The notes: generated by a model not told the origin, from the sequence alone. A DNA stretch of 64,000 bases from Burkholderiaceae bacterium (GCA_027493945.1 JAOSJU010000001.1:3034484-3098483); one strand, 5' to 3'; shown: positions 26,425 to 38,794, counted from the first letter of the stretch. Numbers and translations: made by a program.

Positions 26425-29096
26425 ATGACGGTTCTCGATGACCTCCCGAGCATCCGGCGAGTCGCCCGCGCCAGGGCCGACTGGCTCACGCTGTGCTGCC
26501 TTGTGTGGCTGGTCTGGACGGCGGGTCTGCAGCCCGCCGTCGCCGCCGACGGTCGCGCGCTTGTCGCGTCAGGCGGCGTCACGGTCCAGCGCGGCGCGGC
26601 GGCGCCGACGCCTGTTGCCGCGGGCGCCGAGTTCGAGAGTGGCGACGTCATCCGCACCGGCGCCGACGGGCGCGTGCAGATCCGCTTCACCGACGGGGCG
26701 ATCTTCTCGCTGCAGCCGGGCACGGCTTTCCGCATCGACGAGTACCGATTCGACGGGCCCAGCCAGCGCGGCTTCTTCTTCCTCGTGCGCGGCGCGCTGC
26801 GCACGATCAGCGGCGCGATCGGCAAGCGCAACCACGACGATTACCGGATGCAGACACCGACTGCAACGGTCGGCGTGCGCGGCACCGAATACGTCGCCGA
26901 ACAGACCGTCTGCGACCCGCGCTGCGCACCGGGTCCCCGCGAGGGCCTGCGCGTGTCGGTCACTCGCGGGCGCATCGTCGTCGCCACACGCGGGGGCGCC
27001 GTGGAGGTCGGCGAGGGCGAGTCCGCGGCGGCCGACAATCCGGATGCAGCACCGCGAATGACCGACCAGGGTCCGGTGCTGGGGCCGATCAGCTATCTGC
27101 GCCTGCCCGGACACGGAGACGCGGTCACGCCCGCAGGCACCGCCGCCTCACGAGGCGACGGCAGCACTGCCGGGAGCACGAAGGCTGTCACTTCCGAGGG
27201 GGGACTGGCGGCGCCGCGAGGCACCAATCGACCGCGGTCGTCGCAGGTGTCCTGCTGACGGCACCGTCCTCGTCCCTGACAGACGGGACCCGCGGCGGCT
27301 CCAGCGTACCCTCGGCAACTCAGGAGGACACCCATGCTGGCGCCGCTTCCGGCGCCCATGTATCAGGTGGAAGTGCAAAGGCGACAGACTCGGCCGGAGC
27401 GAGACACTCCGCTGTCGTGGGTGCCGGAACGTCCGCGCCGGGCGAATCGGCTCTGGCAGTCGGATCGACTCGGGCCGGCGGATCGGGCTCGGAAGGCGAA
27501 TGGCGAAGCACGCCGAGCGGCGATCTGACAGGCATCGCCTCAGGCGCCTCGGCCGGCAGCGCGCCTTCGTTCAGCCCGGGCGCCGATGATTCACCACCCT
27601 CGGAGGGAGCGCTGGAATCCGGCGCCTCCGCCAGCGCGCCACCCAGCGGCAACGCTGAAATGCCTGGGAGTCGGGGCATGCTCGAAGGCCTGCCGCCGAT
27701 CGTGATCGACGCTTCGGGCCGGACGGGCAGCGCGCCCCCGCGTGCGTCGGCCAGCACCGACTCCGGGGATGCGTCCCGGATTCCCGGGCCGGGCGAATCG
27801 ATTTCCGGGAACGAACAGCGTGGGCCCGACGGCTCGCTGGTCGCGGTCTCCGACGTCGCAGCGACTGCACCGCCGGGTTCGTCCTCCGGCGGCACTGGCG
27901 GCACTGGCGGCACTGGCGGCACTGGCGGCACTGGCGGCACTGGCGGCACTGGCGGCACCGGCGACACCGGCGGCACTGGCGACACCGGCGGCACTGGCGA
28001 CACCGGCGGCACTGGCGGCACTGGCGGCACTGGCGGCACTGGCGGCACTGGCGGCACTGGCGGCACTGGCGGCACCGGCGGCACCGGCGGCACCGGCGGC
28101 ACCGGCGGCACCGGCGGCACCGGCGGCACCGGCGGCACCGGCGGCACCGGCGGCACCGGCGGCACTGGCGGCACTGGCGGCACCGGCGGCACCGGCGGCA
28201 CCGGCGGCACCGGCGGCACCGGCGGCACCGGCGGCACCGGCGGCACCGGCGGCACCGGCGGCACCGGCGGCACCGGCGGCATGGACCCTCAGCCGCCGTT
28301 GTCCGGCGACGGAGCGATCGGCGAACAGCGCGCGCTGATGCTGCGCGGCCTGCCACGGGTATTCGGCGTTTTCGACTGGTCGCAGCTCACTTCGGCGGGC
28401 AACTCGTTCAGGCTCGATGAGCAGGGTCGGCTGGAGTCGGTTGGTTTCAACACCAACGGCGCCTGCGGATTCCTGTCGTACTGCCTGTCGCACGGCACTG
28501 CATCGACTGCCGAAGCGGGCGCCGACGCATTCGTCAGCTGGGGCCGCTGGACCAACGGAACGCTGCATGCCCAAGGTCTGCTGGCGAACCTGACGGATCG
28601 AGAGCTGTCGCCGAACATGGGTGTCCACTACCTTGTCGGCGTGCCCTCGACCACCGTTCCCACGCAGGGCGAATTCACCTACCAGCTGATCGGCGCTACC
28701 GCCCCGACGCTGAGCACCGGCGGCGTGTCCCCCGGGGCCTTCACCGGCATGGCCGGCGTTGCTTTCGGACCCGGCCAGGCGCGCATCGGCCCGGAAGGCA
28801 ACGTGGCGATCGGCGGAGGGTCCTATGGCTTCTCGACGCCGGGAGGCGCGTCCGATCCTGCGCGCAGCACGCTCTCCACCACTGCTGGCCATGCGTTCAG
28901 CGGCAGCCTGCAAGCGTCGCAGACCGGCAGCGGGCCATTGAGCTGCGGCCAGGCGGGCTGCACGGTCGGCGTGCAGGGCGGCCTGTTCGGCCCGAACGCC
29001 GCACGGCTCGGGCTCAGCTACCAGATCCAGGGACCTTCCGGCGGCTCTACAATCTCGGGGGTAGGCGTGTTCGCGCAGCAGCCCGCGCAACCGTGA
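26425..29096 (+). CDS. FecR-domain repeat protein with TbpB-like C-terminus, probable Slam substrate
   Basis: The first frame (to about 27,220) has a signal segment (CLVWLVWTAGLQPAVAADG) and a FecR domain (ADGRVQIRFTDGAIFSLQPG, ATVGVRGTEYVAE). The next frame continues through a Ser/Gly-rich linker, 43 Gly-Gly-Thr units (27,888-28,274) and a C-terminal domain from about 28,330. Its end, GGLFGPNAARLGLSYQI, resembles the GxFxGpxA..lgG motif of TbpB-like handle domains recognised by Slam. A one-base shift between about 27,190 and 27,225 links the frames and is probably an error. The gene follows the Slam-like gene directly. The role is likely a surface or secreted protein (inference). Confidence 0.65.
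27888..28274 (+). repeat. Tandem array of 43 nine-base units (Gly-Gly-Thr)
   Basis: The unit GGCGGCACT or GGCGGCACC is repeated 43 times without a break; three units carry GAC in place of the second GGC (Gly-Asp-Thr). The first six or so and a central stretch use ACT, and most of the rest use ACC. Because the unit is nine bases, gain or loss of units changes protein length but not frame. Confidence 0.95.
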
Positions 29097-29115
29097 CGCA
29101 TCCGAGACCGTCGAA

Positions 29116-30081
29116 TTGAGATCCCGCCCGATCGAGTACACGCCCGAAGCCGCCGACAACCGCCGCCTCGCCAACCTGTGCGGGGCGCTCGACCAGAACC
29201 TGCGGCAGATCGAGGAAGCCTTCGACGTGCGCATCGCGCGGCGAGGCGCCAGCTTCAGCGTCGAGGGCACCACGGGCGCGTCGCGCCGCGCTGTCGCCGC
29301 GCTGAAGCATTTCTACGCGCGCGCCGAGCACGCGCTGTCGCTCGACGACGTGCAGCTCGGCCTGGTCGAACTGAAGGCGCCTGCGCGGGCCACGCCGGCA
29401 CCGGTCGATACCGATGCACCGGTACTGCACACCCGCCGCACCGACCTGCAGGGGCGCACGCCGCACCAGCGCGAGTACCTGCGCAACATCCTGTCGCACG
29501 ACATCACCTTCGGCATCGGCCCCGCGGGCACCGGCAAGACGTATCTCGCGGTGGCCTGCGCGGTCGACGCCCTCGAGCGCGACGCGATCCAGCGCATCGT
29601 GCTGACGCGTCCGGCGGTGGAAGCCGGCGAGCGGCTCGGCTTCCTGCCCGGAGACCTGGCGCAGAAAGTCGACCCGTACCTGCGGCCGCTCTACGACGCG
29701 CTCTACGACCTGCTCGGCTTCGATCGCACGGCGCGGATGTTCGAGAAGCAGGCAATCGAAATCGCCCCGCTCGCCTACATGCGCGGGCGCACGCTGAACA
29801 ACTCGTTCATCATCCTCGACGAGGCGCAGAACACCACGCCCGAGCAGATGAAGATGTTCCTCACGCGGATCGGCTTCGGCTCGCGTGCCGTCGTCACCGG
29901 CGACATGACGCAGATCGACCTGCCCAAGGGGCAGGCCTCGGGCCTGATCGAGGCGCGCCGGCTGCTGCGCACGGTGCGCGGGCTCGCGTTCACCGAGTTC
30001 GACAGCTCCGACGTGGTGCGCCATCCGCTGGTGGCGCGCATCGTCGACGCTTATGAGCACGCGCAGACCGGCGAGGGCTGA
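29116..30081 (+). CDS. ybeZ: PhoH-family ATPase (YbeZ)
   Basis: The 321-residue protein is a PhoH-like P-loop ATPase that works with YbeY in ribosome quality control and 16S rRNA maturation. An N-terminal KH-like region is followed by Walker A (GIGPAGTGKTYLA) and Walker B (SFIILDEAQNTT), and by VVTGDMTQIDLPKG. The start is a TTG at 29116. It is followed by ybeY and corC, an order common in Proteobacteria. Confidence 0.92.
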   Translation: MRSRPIEYTPEAADNRRLANLCGALDQNLRQIEEAFDVRIARRGASFSVEGTTGASRRAVAALKHFYARAEHALSLDDVQLGLVELKAPARATPAPVDTDAPVLHTRRTDLQGRTPHQREYLRNILSHDITFGIGPAGTGKTYLAVACAVDALERDAIQRIVLTRPAVEAGERLGFLPGDLAQKVDPYLRPLYDALYDLLGFDRTARMFEKQAIEIAPLAYMRGRTLNNSFIILDEAQNTTPEQMKMFLTRIGFGSRAVVTGDMTQIDLPKGQASGLIEARRLLRTVRGLAFTEFDSSDVVRHPLVARIVDAYEHAQTGEG

Positions 30082-30091
30082 GCGCAACCCG

Positions 30092-30574
30092 ATGCCGCGC
30101 CGCGGCCACGCGGCGCCGGATGCGGCGAAGCCGTCGCTGTCGCTGTCGATTCAGCTCGGCGACGGCGTGCGTGCGCTGCCCGCGTCGCGCGCGCAACTGC
30201 GGCGCTGGGTCGCTGCGGCGATCGACACCGACGCCACGCTCACGCTGCGATTCGTCGGCGAACGCGAGGGGCGCGCGCTCAATGCCGGCTACCGGCATCG
30301 CGACTACGCGACCAACGTGCTCACCTTCGCCTATCCGGGCGAAGACGCGCGCGTGAACGCCGACATCGTCATCTGCATGCCGGTGGCGCTGCGCGAAGCG
30401 CGTGCGCAGCGCAAGCCGCCGCATTCGCACCTCGCGCACCTGGTCATTCACGGCGTGCTGCACGCCTGCGGCCACGACCACGAACGGCCCGCGCAGGCCG
30501 AGCGCATGGAGGCCGCCGAAGTCGCGCTGCTGGCGCGCTTTCGCATCGCCGATCCCTATCGCCTGCACGGCTGA
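30092..30574 (+). CDS. ybeY: Endoribonuclease YbeY
   Basis: YbeY trims the 3' end of 16S rRNA and acts in late ribosome quality control. The 160-residue product has the zinc motif in HLVIHGVLHACGHDHE (three His), preceded by NADIVICMP and LRFVGEREGRALNAGYRHRD. An earlier ATG at 30053, overlapping ybeZ, would add 13 residues. The ATG at 30092 is chosen because the family starts near there. Confidence 0.92.
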   Translation: MPRRGHAAPDAAKPSLSLSIQLGDGVRALPASRAQLRRWVAAAIDTDATLTLRFVGEREGRALNAGYRHRDYATNVLTFAYPGEDARVNADIVICMPVALREARAQRKPPHSHLAHLVIHGVLHACGHDHERPAQAERMEAAEVALLARFRIADPYRLHG

Positions 30575-30652
30575 GCGCCCGCGCGGCCGCGTACCTGGCA
30601 TCGCACCGGGCGTTCGGGTATGCTCGGCCGCACGCCAACCCTCTCCCATCCC

Positions 30653-31534
30653 ATGTCCGGCCCCCATTCGGGCAGCGAACATCGACGACCCATGCTCGAA
30701 CGCCTGGCGGCACTGCTGCTGCGCGTTCCCGAAGACCGCGAACAACTGATGGGCGTGCTCCGGCAGGCTCACGAGCGCGCCCTGCTCGACGCCGACGCGC
30801 TGTCGATGATCGAAGGCGTGCTGCAGGTCTCCGAACTCGCCGCGCGCGACATCATGGTGCCGCGCGCGCAGATGGACGTGATCGACATCAGCCAGCCGCG
30901 CGAGGTGTTCCTGCCGCGGGTGATCGAGACCGCCCACTCGCGCTTTCCGGTCGTCGAGGGCGACCGCGACAACGTGCTCGGCATCCTGCATGCGAAGGAG
31001 CTGCTGCGGCTGTACACCGACGAGCGCGTCGACGTTCGCGACCTGCTCCGTCCCGCGGTGTTCATCCCCGAGTCGAAGCGGCTGAACGTGCTGCTTCGCG
31101 ACTTCCGCGGCAATCGGGTCCACCTGGCGATCGTGGTCGACGAGTATGGCGGAACCGCGGGGCTGATCACGATCGAGGACGTGCTCGAGCAGATCGTCGG
31201 CGACATCGAGGACGAGTTCGACTTCGACGAGGAGAGCGACCACATCGTGCCGCTCCCGCCGGGCGAGCACGGGCCGCGCTTCCGCGTGCGTGCGATCACC
31301 GGCATTCGCCAGTTCAACGAGGCCGTGGGCACGCATTTCTCCGACGAGGAGTTCGACACGGTCGGCGGACTCGTGACCGAGCAGTTCGGGCGCGTGCCGC
31401 GCCGCGGCGAGCACGTCGAGCTCGACGGCGTGCGCTTCGAGGTCTTGCGCGCGGACGCGCGGCAGGCGCAGTTGCTGCTGGCCGAACGACTGCCCATGCC
31501 GCCGGGCGAAGAGCCCGAGCCGGGCACTCGCTGA
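30653..31534 (+). CDS. corC: CorC/HlyC-family CBS-domain protein
   Basis: The 293-residue protein has two CBS domains (about 65-185, with DIMVPRAQMDVID and AIVVDEYGGTAGLITIEDVL) and the CorC_HlyC C-terminal domain (HFSDEEFDTVGGLVTEQFGR). It has no membrane helices, like the soluble CorC type linked to Mg/Co efflux. ATG at 30653 is preferred to one at 30620. It lies between ybeY and lnt, as in many Proteobacteria. Confidence 0.9.
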   Translation: MSGPHSGSEHRRPMLERLAALLLRVPEDREQLMGVLRQAHERALLDADALSMIEGVLQVSELAARDIMVPRAQMDVIDISQPREVFLPRVIETAHSRFPVVEGDRDNVLGILHAKELLRLYTDERVDVRDLLRPAVFIPESKRLNVLLRDFRGNRVHLAIVVDEYGGTAGLITIEDVLEQIVGDIEDEFDFDEESDHIVPLPPGEHGPRFRVRAITGIRQFNEAVGTHFSDEEFDTVGGLVTEQFGRVPRRGEHVELDGVRFEVLRADARQAQLLLAERLPMPPGEEPEPGTR

Positions 31535-31541
31535 GCCCGAA

Positions 31542-33134
31542 GTGCGACTGCGCCTGGCGCCGGGCGCCCCCGCGGCACTGGTCGCCGGCGTCGTTCACGC
31601 CGCGAGCTTCGCGCCGGTCGGCGCATGGTGGCTGCAGAGCGCCGCGCTGGCGGTGCTGGTCGCGCTGCTGTTGCGCGCGCAAGCGAGCGCGGCGGGCAGC
31701 GCGGCACGCGCCGCCGCGCTCGGACTGGCTTTCGGATCGGGCTGGTTCGTGGCGGGAGTGGCCTGGCTCTACGTGAGCATGCATCGCTACGGCGGCATGC
31801 CGGCGCCGATCGCCGCGCTGGCGCTGCTGCTGTTCGGCGCGTATCTCGCCTGCTTTCCGGCCGCGGTGTGCGCGCTGACGCTGCGCGCGGCGCGCGCCGC
31901 GCGCCTGGCGTCGACGGCGCCTTCGCCGGGCGCGCTGGCAGCGGTCGGCCTCGTCTTTGCGGGCTGCTGGGCGCTCTCGGAGATCGCCCGCGGCTACCTG
32001 TTCACCGGCTTTCCGTGGCTGGCGATCGGTTATGCGCACGTCGACGGGCCACTGGCCGCGCTCGCGCCGCTCGCGGGTGTCTATGGCGTGTGCGCGTTCG
32101 CCGCGCTGTCGGCGTTCGGCGTCGGCGCGCTGGGCACGGCGGCCCGGACCCTCGCGGCCCTGGCGACAGCCGCCTTGCTCGCGCTCGCGCCGCCGCTGGT
32201 CGGCGCATCGCTGTCGGACCATGAGTGGTCGCAGCCCGCCGGCCGCGGCCTCGCGGTGCGGCTGCTTCAGGGCAACGTCGAGCAGGAGATGAAGTTCGAC
32301 CCGCGCCGCAGCCTGGCCGCGATGCAGGCCTACACCGCCGAGGTGCTGCGCGCCGATGCCGACCTGACCGTGCTTCCCGAGACCGCGTGGACCGTTCCGT
32401 GGTCGGCAACCCCCACGCCGCTGCGCGACGCGCTGCTCGCCCGCCTGGCGCGCGGCGGCGGCGTGCTGGCCATCGGCATGCCGCTGCCCGAACAGCCGGC
32501 GTCGGGCCGTGCCGCCGAGCCGCGCCTCACCAACAGCGTCGCGGTGATCGATCGCAACGGCGCGATCGTCGCGCGCTACGACAAGCGCCACCTGGTGCCG
32601 TTCGGCGAGTTCATTCCGCGCGGCTTCGGCTGGTTCGTCGCGCTGATGCACATTCCGCTGGGCGAATTCGGGCGCGGCGCCGCGACGCAGCCGCTGCTCG
32701 AAATCGACGGCCAGAAGATCGCCTTCGACATCTGCTACGAAGACCTGTTCGGCGAGGAGCTGGCCGCCCAGGTGCGCGACGGCGCCACGATCCTGGTGAA
32801 CGTGAGCAACATCGCCTGGTTCGGCGATTCGCACGCGCTGCCGCAGCACCTGCAGATCGCGCGAATGCGCGCGATCGAACTCGCGCGACCGGTGCTGCGC
32901 GCGACCAACACCGGCGTGACCGCCGCGATCGACGCGCGCGGACGGGTCGTCGGCGCGTTGCCGACCTACAGCGCGGGCGCGCTCGCGCTCGACATGCAGG
33001 GCAGCGCCGGACTCACGCCGTATGCGCGCTGGGGCAACGCCCTGCCGCTCGCGCTGTGCCTGGCGCTGTCGCTGTCGGGCGCGCTCGCCTGCCTCGCACG
33101 GCGCCGGTCGGCAGGCCCGAACCCGCTAGAATGA
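31542..33134 (+). CDS. lnt: Apolipoprotein N-acyltransferase
   Basis: Lnt adds the third acyl chain to lipoproteins at the periplasmic face of the inner membrane. The 530-residue enzyme has six or more N-terminal hydrophobic helices (to about residue 210) and a nitrilase-type domain with the catalytic Glu in [11 protein letters not shown], Lys in [11 protein letters not shown] and Cys in [12 protein letters not shown] final membrane helix ends the protein ([16 protein letters not shown]). The GTG start is seven bases after corC. Confidence 0.94.
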   Translation: MRLRLAPGAPAALVAGVVHAASFAPVGAWWLQSAALAVLVALLLRAQASAAGSAARAAALGLAFGSGWFVAGVAWLYVSMHRYGGMPAPIAALALLLFGAYLACFPAAVCALTLRAARAARLASTAPSPGALAAVGLVFAGCWALSEIARGYLFTGFPWLAIGYAHVDGPLAALAPLAGVYGVCAFAALSAFGVGALGTAARTLAALATAALLALAPPLVGASLSDHEWSQPAGRGLAVRLLQGNVEQEMKFDPRRSLAAMQAYTAEVLRADADLTVLPETAWTVPWSATPTPLRDALLARLARGGGVLAIGMPLPEQPASGRAAEPRLTNSVAVIDRNGAIVARYDKRHLVPFGEFIPRGFGWFVALMHIPLGEFGRGAATQPLLEIDGQKIAFDICYEDLFGEELAAQVRDGATILVNVSNIAWFGDSHALPQHLQIARMRAIELARPVLRATNTGVTAAIDARGRVVGALPTYSAGALALDMQGSAGLTPYARWGNALPLALCLALSLSGALACLARRRSAGPNPLE

Positions 33135-33159
33135 CGGCTTTTCGCGCGTCTGCCTCTCC

Positions 33160-34036
<877 letters not shown>

Positions 34037-34047
<11 letters not shown>

Positions 34048-36157
34048 GAACGACGGACTCGCCGCCGGCGCGCCGCTGCTGGTCGAACTCTTCACCGAGG
34101 AGCTGCCCCCGAAAGCGCTGCAGCGTCTCGGAGACGCTTTCGGTGCAGGCATCGCCGAAGGCCTGCGCAGCCGCGGGCTTGCCGCCGACGACGCGCGGGT
34201 AGAAGGTTTCGCGACGCCGCGACGCCTGGCGGTGCGCGTCGGCGCCGTGGCGGCGAGGGCGCCCGACCGCACCGTGGAGGTCAAGGGGCCGTCGGTGAAA
34301 GTGGCGCTCGACGCCGCCGGAGTGCCCACGCAGGCGCTGCTCAAGTGGGCCGAGCGGCAGGCCGCGCCGATCGCCTCGCTCACCCGCGCCAGCGACGGCA
34401 AGCAAGAGTGCTTCTGGTATCGCAGCACGGTGCACGGCGAATCGCTCGACGCGGCGATCGACGCGGTCATCGCGCAGGCACTGGCGGCGTTGCCCATTCC
34501 GAAGGCGATGCAGTACCAGCTCGCCGACGGACACACCACCGTCGGCTTCGTGCGGCCGGTTCACGGGCTGCTCGTGCTGCACGGCGCGCGCGTGGTCGAC
34601 GCCTCGGCGCTGGGGCTGCGCTCGGGGCGCGTCACGCGGGGTCATCGCTTCCAGTCCGAGGGCCCGATCGAGATCGCCGATGCCGACGCCTACGAGGCGA
34701 CGCTCGCGTCGCGCGGGCGCGTGCTCGCGTCGTTCGAGGCACGCCGCGCGCGCATCGACGCGCAGCTGCGCGAGCGCGCCGCCGCGCTGGGCGCCTCGCT
34801 CGGCGACGAAGCGCAGGTCGCGACGCTGCTCGACGAGGTCACGGCGCTGGTCGAATGGCCGGCGGTCCATGTCGGCGAGTTCGAGAGCGAGTTTCTGCGC
34901 GTGCCGCAGGAGTGCCTGATCCTGACGATGCGCACCAACCAGAAGTACTTTCCGCTGTTCGAGCCGGGCGGACGGCTGCTGCCCAGGTTCCTGATCGTCT
35001 CGAACATGGAGGTCGACGATCCGCGCCACATCGTCGACGGCAACCAGCGCGTGGTGCGCCCGCGACTGGCGGACGCGCGCTTCTTCTTCGAGCAGGACCG
35101 CAAGACGCCGCTCGCCGCGCGCGTGAGCCGCCTCGGCTCGGTCGTCTACCACGCGAAGCTCGGCACCCAGGCCGAGCGCGTCGAGCGGGTTCGGGCAATC
35201 GCGCGCGAGGTGGCGACGCTGCTGCGTGCCGACACCGCGCTGGCCGACCGCGCCGCGTTGCTCGCCAAGGCCGACCTGCTCACCGGAATGGTCGGCGAGT
35301 TTCCGGAACTGCAGGGCGTGATGGGCACCTACTACGCCCGCCACGACGGCGAGCCCGAGGCCGTGGCTCGCGCGATCACCGAGCAGTACCAGCCGCGCTT
35401 CGCGGGCGACGCGCTGCCGGCCACCGAGACCGGCACGGTGCTCGCGCTCGCCGACAAGCTCGAGACGCTGGCGGGCCTGTTCGGCATCGGCCAGCAGCCC
35501 AGCGGCGACAAGGATCCGTTCGCGCTGCGCCGCCATGCGCTGGGCGTCGTCCGCATGCTGGTCGAGCATCGCCTCGAGCTGCCCCTCGATGCGCTGGTCG
35601 ACGCGGCGTTTCGCGCTTTCGGCGATCGCGTCGCCCATGCGCACGCGGAACTGGAAACCTTCTTCCACGAGCGGCTGGCCGGCTACCTGCGCGAGCGCGG
35701 CTTCGCCGCGCAGGAGATCGCCGCGGTGGTCGACCAGCGACCGGCACAACTCGCGCTGGTGCCGGCGCGGCTCGAAGCCGTGCGCGAGTTCTCCCGGCTG
35801 CCCGAGGCGCAGGCGCTGGCCGCCGCGAACAAGCGCATCGTCAACATCCTGAGGAAAGCCGGCGACGGCATCGGCACTGTCGCCGATCGCGCGCTGTTCT
35901 CCGAGCCGGCCGAGCGCGCGCTGGCCGATCGCATCGCCGAGCTCAGGCCGCAGGTCGAGGCGCGGATGTCCGCGGCCGACTTCACCGGCGCGCTCGCGCT
36001 GATGGCGCAGGCACGCGACCCCGTCGACCGCTTCTTCGACGAGGTGATGGTCATGACCGACGACCCGCGCATCCGCGCGAACCGGCTCGCGCTGCTCTCC
36101 GGGCTGCGTCACCTGATGAACCAGGTTGCCGACATCTCGAAGCTGTCGACCGGCTGA
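34037..36157 (+). CDS. glyS: Glycyl-tRNA synthetase beta subunit
   Basis: The 706-residue subunit binds tRNA-Gly. It begins near [19 protein letters not shown] and has the family segments [26 protein letters not shown] and [20 protein letters not shown]-terminal DALR-type region holds [10 protein letters not shown] and FFDEVMVM. It is full length and overlaps glyQ, so subunit synthesis is coupled. No frameshift is seen. Confidence 0.97.
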
Positions 36158-36173
36158 TGCAGGCGCGCGCGTC

Positions 36174-36707
36174 GTGAAGCTGATCATCCTCGACCGCGAC
36201 GGCGTCATCAACCACGACAGCGACGCCTACATCAAGGCCCCGGACGAATGGCTGCCGCTGCCCGGCAGCCTCGAGGCGATCGCCCGCCTGTCGCGCTCGG
36301 GCTACCGGGTGGTCGTCGTGACCAACCAGTCGGGAATCGCCCGGGGGCTGTTCGACCTCGCGATGCTGGCGTCGATCCATGCGAAGATGCTGCAGGCGGT
36401 CGCCGCCGCTGGCGGGCGTATCGACGCGATCTTCTTCTGCCCGCACGGCCCCGCCGACGGCTGCGGGTGCCGCAAGCCCCGGCCCGGCCTCTTCCTCGAG
36501 GCGCTCGGGCGCTTCAAGGCCGCGCCTGCCGAAGTCCACGCGATCGGCGACCAGCTGCGCGACCTTCAGGCCGCGCACGCGGCCGGCTGCAGGCCGATCC
36601 TGGTGCTCACCGGCAAGGGCCGGGCGACGATGGCCAACGGCGGGCTGCCGCCCGACACCGCGGTGCGCGTCGACCCGGCTGCGGTCGCCGCAGAACTGGC
36701 GCCCTGA
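36174..36707 (+). CDS. gmhB: D-glycero-beta-D-manno-heptose 1,7-bisphosphate 7-phosphatase
   Basis: GmhB removes the 7-phosphate in the ADP-heptose pathway for LPS inner core. The 177-residue HAD phosphatase has the DxD motif in LDRDGVINHDS, VVTNQSGIARG, and zinc-binding cysteines in FFCPHGPADGCGCRKP. The start is a GTG at 36174. It shares a TGATG overlap with plsC, so the two are coupled. Confidence 0.93.
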   Translation: MKLIILDRDGVINHDSDAYIKAPDEWLPLPGSLEAIARLSRSGYRVVVVTNQSGIARGLFDLAMLASIHAKMLQAVAAAGGRIDAIFFCPHGPADGCGCRKPRPGLFLEALGRFKAAPAEVHAIGDQLRDLQAAHAAGCRPILVLTGKGRATMANGGLPPDTAVRVDPAAVAAELAP

Positions 36708-37489
36708 TGCGCGTCGCGCGCACGGCGTGGCTGGCGCTGCGCTCGGGCCTGTTCGTGTCGTTCCGGGCAATGACCGTGGCACCCTACGCGGTGCTGTGCC
36801 TGCTGTGGTCGCCGCTGCCGCGTCACTGGCGCTACCGGCTCACCGTCGGGTGGCCGCGGCTGGTCATCTGGGGAGCGCGCCGCATCGCGGGCATCCGCCA
36901 CCGCGTCATCGGCGCGGAGAACCTTCCCGACGGGCCTGCGATCCTGCTGTCGAAGCACCAGTCGACCCGGGAGACGCTGTTCTACCCCACCTACATGCCG
37001 CGCGAGCTGTGCTACGTGTTCAAGCGCGAACTGCTGTTCGTGCCTTTCTTCGGCTGGGGCATCGGGCTGCTCGGCATGATCCACATCGACCGCAGCCGCG
37101 GCAACGACGCGTTCGAGCAGGTGGCACGACAGGGCGAGCGCAGACTCGCCGAGGGCCGCTGGATCATCATCTTCCCCGAAGGCACGCGCACGCGGGCCGG
37201 CTCGCAGGGCAAGTACAAGTCGGGGGGCGCGCGGCTCGCGGTGCGCACGGGCAGCCCGGTGGTACCGATCGCGGTGAACTCCGGCGAGTGCTGGCCACGC
37301 CGGAAGTTCCTGCTGCGGCCCGGCCTGATCACCGTCTCGATCGGCGAGCCGATCGAGAGCGCCGGCAAGAGCCCCGAAGAGTTGAACCAGGAAGTCGAAG
37401 GCTGGATAGAATCCGAGATGCGCCGCTTGAGCCCGCATCTGTATTGCGACGAAGCGCGCAGCGGCGCGACGAAGGATCCGATCGCTTGA
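36707..37489 (+). CDS. plsC: 1-acylglycerol-3-phosphate O-acyltransferase
   Basis: The 260-residue enzyme transfers an acyl group to lysophosphatidate at the inner membrane. It has an N-terminal hydrophobic helix (APYAVLCLLWSPL), the acyltransferase motif as KHQSTRET (His-x4-Glu, where many relatives have His-x4-Asp) and motif III FPEGTRTRAG. GARLAVRTGSPVVPIAVN follows. The Glu variant also occurs in related bacteria. It sits between gmhB and ygjP with overlaps on both sides. Confidence 0.9.
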   Translation: MRVARTAWLALRSGLFVSFRAMTVAPYAVLCLLWSPLPRHWRYRLTVGWPRLVIWGARRIAGIRHRVIGAENLPDGPAILLSKHQSTRETLFYPTYMPRELCYVFKRELLFVPFFGWGIGLLGMIHIDRSRGNDAFEQVARQGERRLAEGRWIIIFPEGTRTRAGSQGKYKSGGARLAVRTGSPVVPIAVNSGECWPRRKFLLRPGLITVSIGEPIESAGKSPEELNQEVEGWIESEMRRLSPHLYCDEARSGATKDPIA

Positions 37490-38355
37490 CACGTCCCTCC
37501 GAACGAAGCGGCCGTCGTGGCCACGATGCGTTGCGCGACGCCTCGCTGCGTGCGCAAGCGGCTGCCGACGCCGCGCTTCAGTTGAGCCTGCCGCTGTTCG
37601 ACCCGACGCCCGTCGTGCTGCCCCCGTCGGCCGGCACGCCCGCCGGCGTGCGCTCGACGATGCTGTGCGAGCAACCGGTGCACTACGAATTGCGGCGCTC
37701 GCGCCGGCGCACGATCGGCTTCGTCATCGACCAGCGCGGCCTGCGCGTAACCGCGCCGCGCTGGGTGCCGGTCGGCGAGATCGAGCGCGCGCTGCAGGAG
37801 AAAGCCCGCTGGATCCTGCGCAAGCTCGTGGAGTGGCGCGCGCATGAGGCGCGCCGCGCACAGGTCGCGATCCGCTGGCGGCACGGCGCCACGCTGCGCT
37901 ACCTCGGCGGCACGCTGGTGCTGTCGGTCGATCCCCGTGCGCGCGGCGTCACGCGCGACGGCGAGCTGCTGCGCGTCGGCCTGCCGCCGCAAGCCAGCGA
38001 GGATCAGTTGCGCGATCGGGTCCAGGCCTGGCTGCAGGCGCGCGCGAGAGAGATTTTCGCCGAGCGCATCCCGCTGTTCGCGCAGCGACTGGGGCGTTCG
38101 CCCAGCCGATGGGCACTGTCGTCGGCGCGCACGCGCTGGGGCAGCTGCACGCCCGACGGTGCGATCCGGCTGAACTGGCGCCTGGTGCATTTCCCGCTCG
38201 AGATCGTCGACTACGTGATCGCCCACGAATTCGCGCATCTTCGCGAGCTCAACCACGGACCGCGCTTCTGGGCCACCGTGGGCGAGCTGTTCCCCGACTT
38301 CGAGCGCATGCGCACGCGGTTGCGCGAGTTCACCGACGACATGCCCGCCGGATAA
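37486..38355 (+). CDS. ygjP: YgjP-like zinc metallopeptidase domain protein (DUF45)
   Basis: The product has 289 residues from a TTG at 37486 that overlaps the plsC stop; a later ATG at 37660 would give about 231 residues. The core is the YgjP/SprT-like domain with [15 protein letters not shown] near its start, [20 protein letters not shown], and the zinc motif [18 protein letters not shown] (HExxH plus a third His). The physiological substrate is not known. Confidence 0.85.
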   Translation: MTRPSERSGRRGHDALRDASLRAQAAADAALQLSLPLFDPTPVVLPPSAGTPAGVRSTMLCEQPVHYELRRSRRRTIGFVIDQRGLRVTAPRWVPVGEIERALQEKARWILRKLVEWRAHEARRAQVAIRWRHGATLRYLGGTLVLSVDPRARGVTRDGELLRVGLPPQASEDQLRDRVQAWLQARAREIFAERIPLFAQRLGRSPSRWALSSARTRWGSCTPDGAIRLNWRLVHFPLEIVDYVIAHEFAHLRELNHGPRFWATVGELFPDFERMRTRLREFTDDMPAG

Positions 38356-38395
38356 GGGCGAACCCCGCGCCCCGTTCACGAGAAAGGAAGCACGC

Positions 38396-38794
<399 letters not shown>

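Noticed and set aside
27320..28282. Long minus-strand frame of Pro-Pro-Val repeats and related frames
   Set aside because: They are the antisense or shifted readings of the Gly-Gly-Thr coding repeat; the plus-strand frame has flanking domains on both sides.
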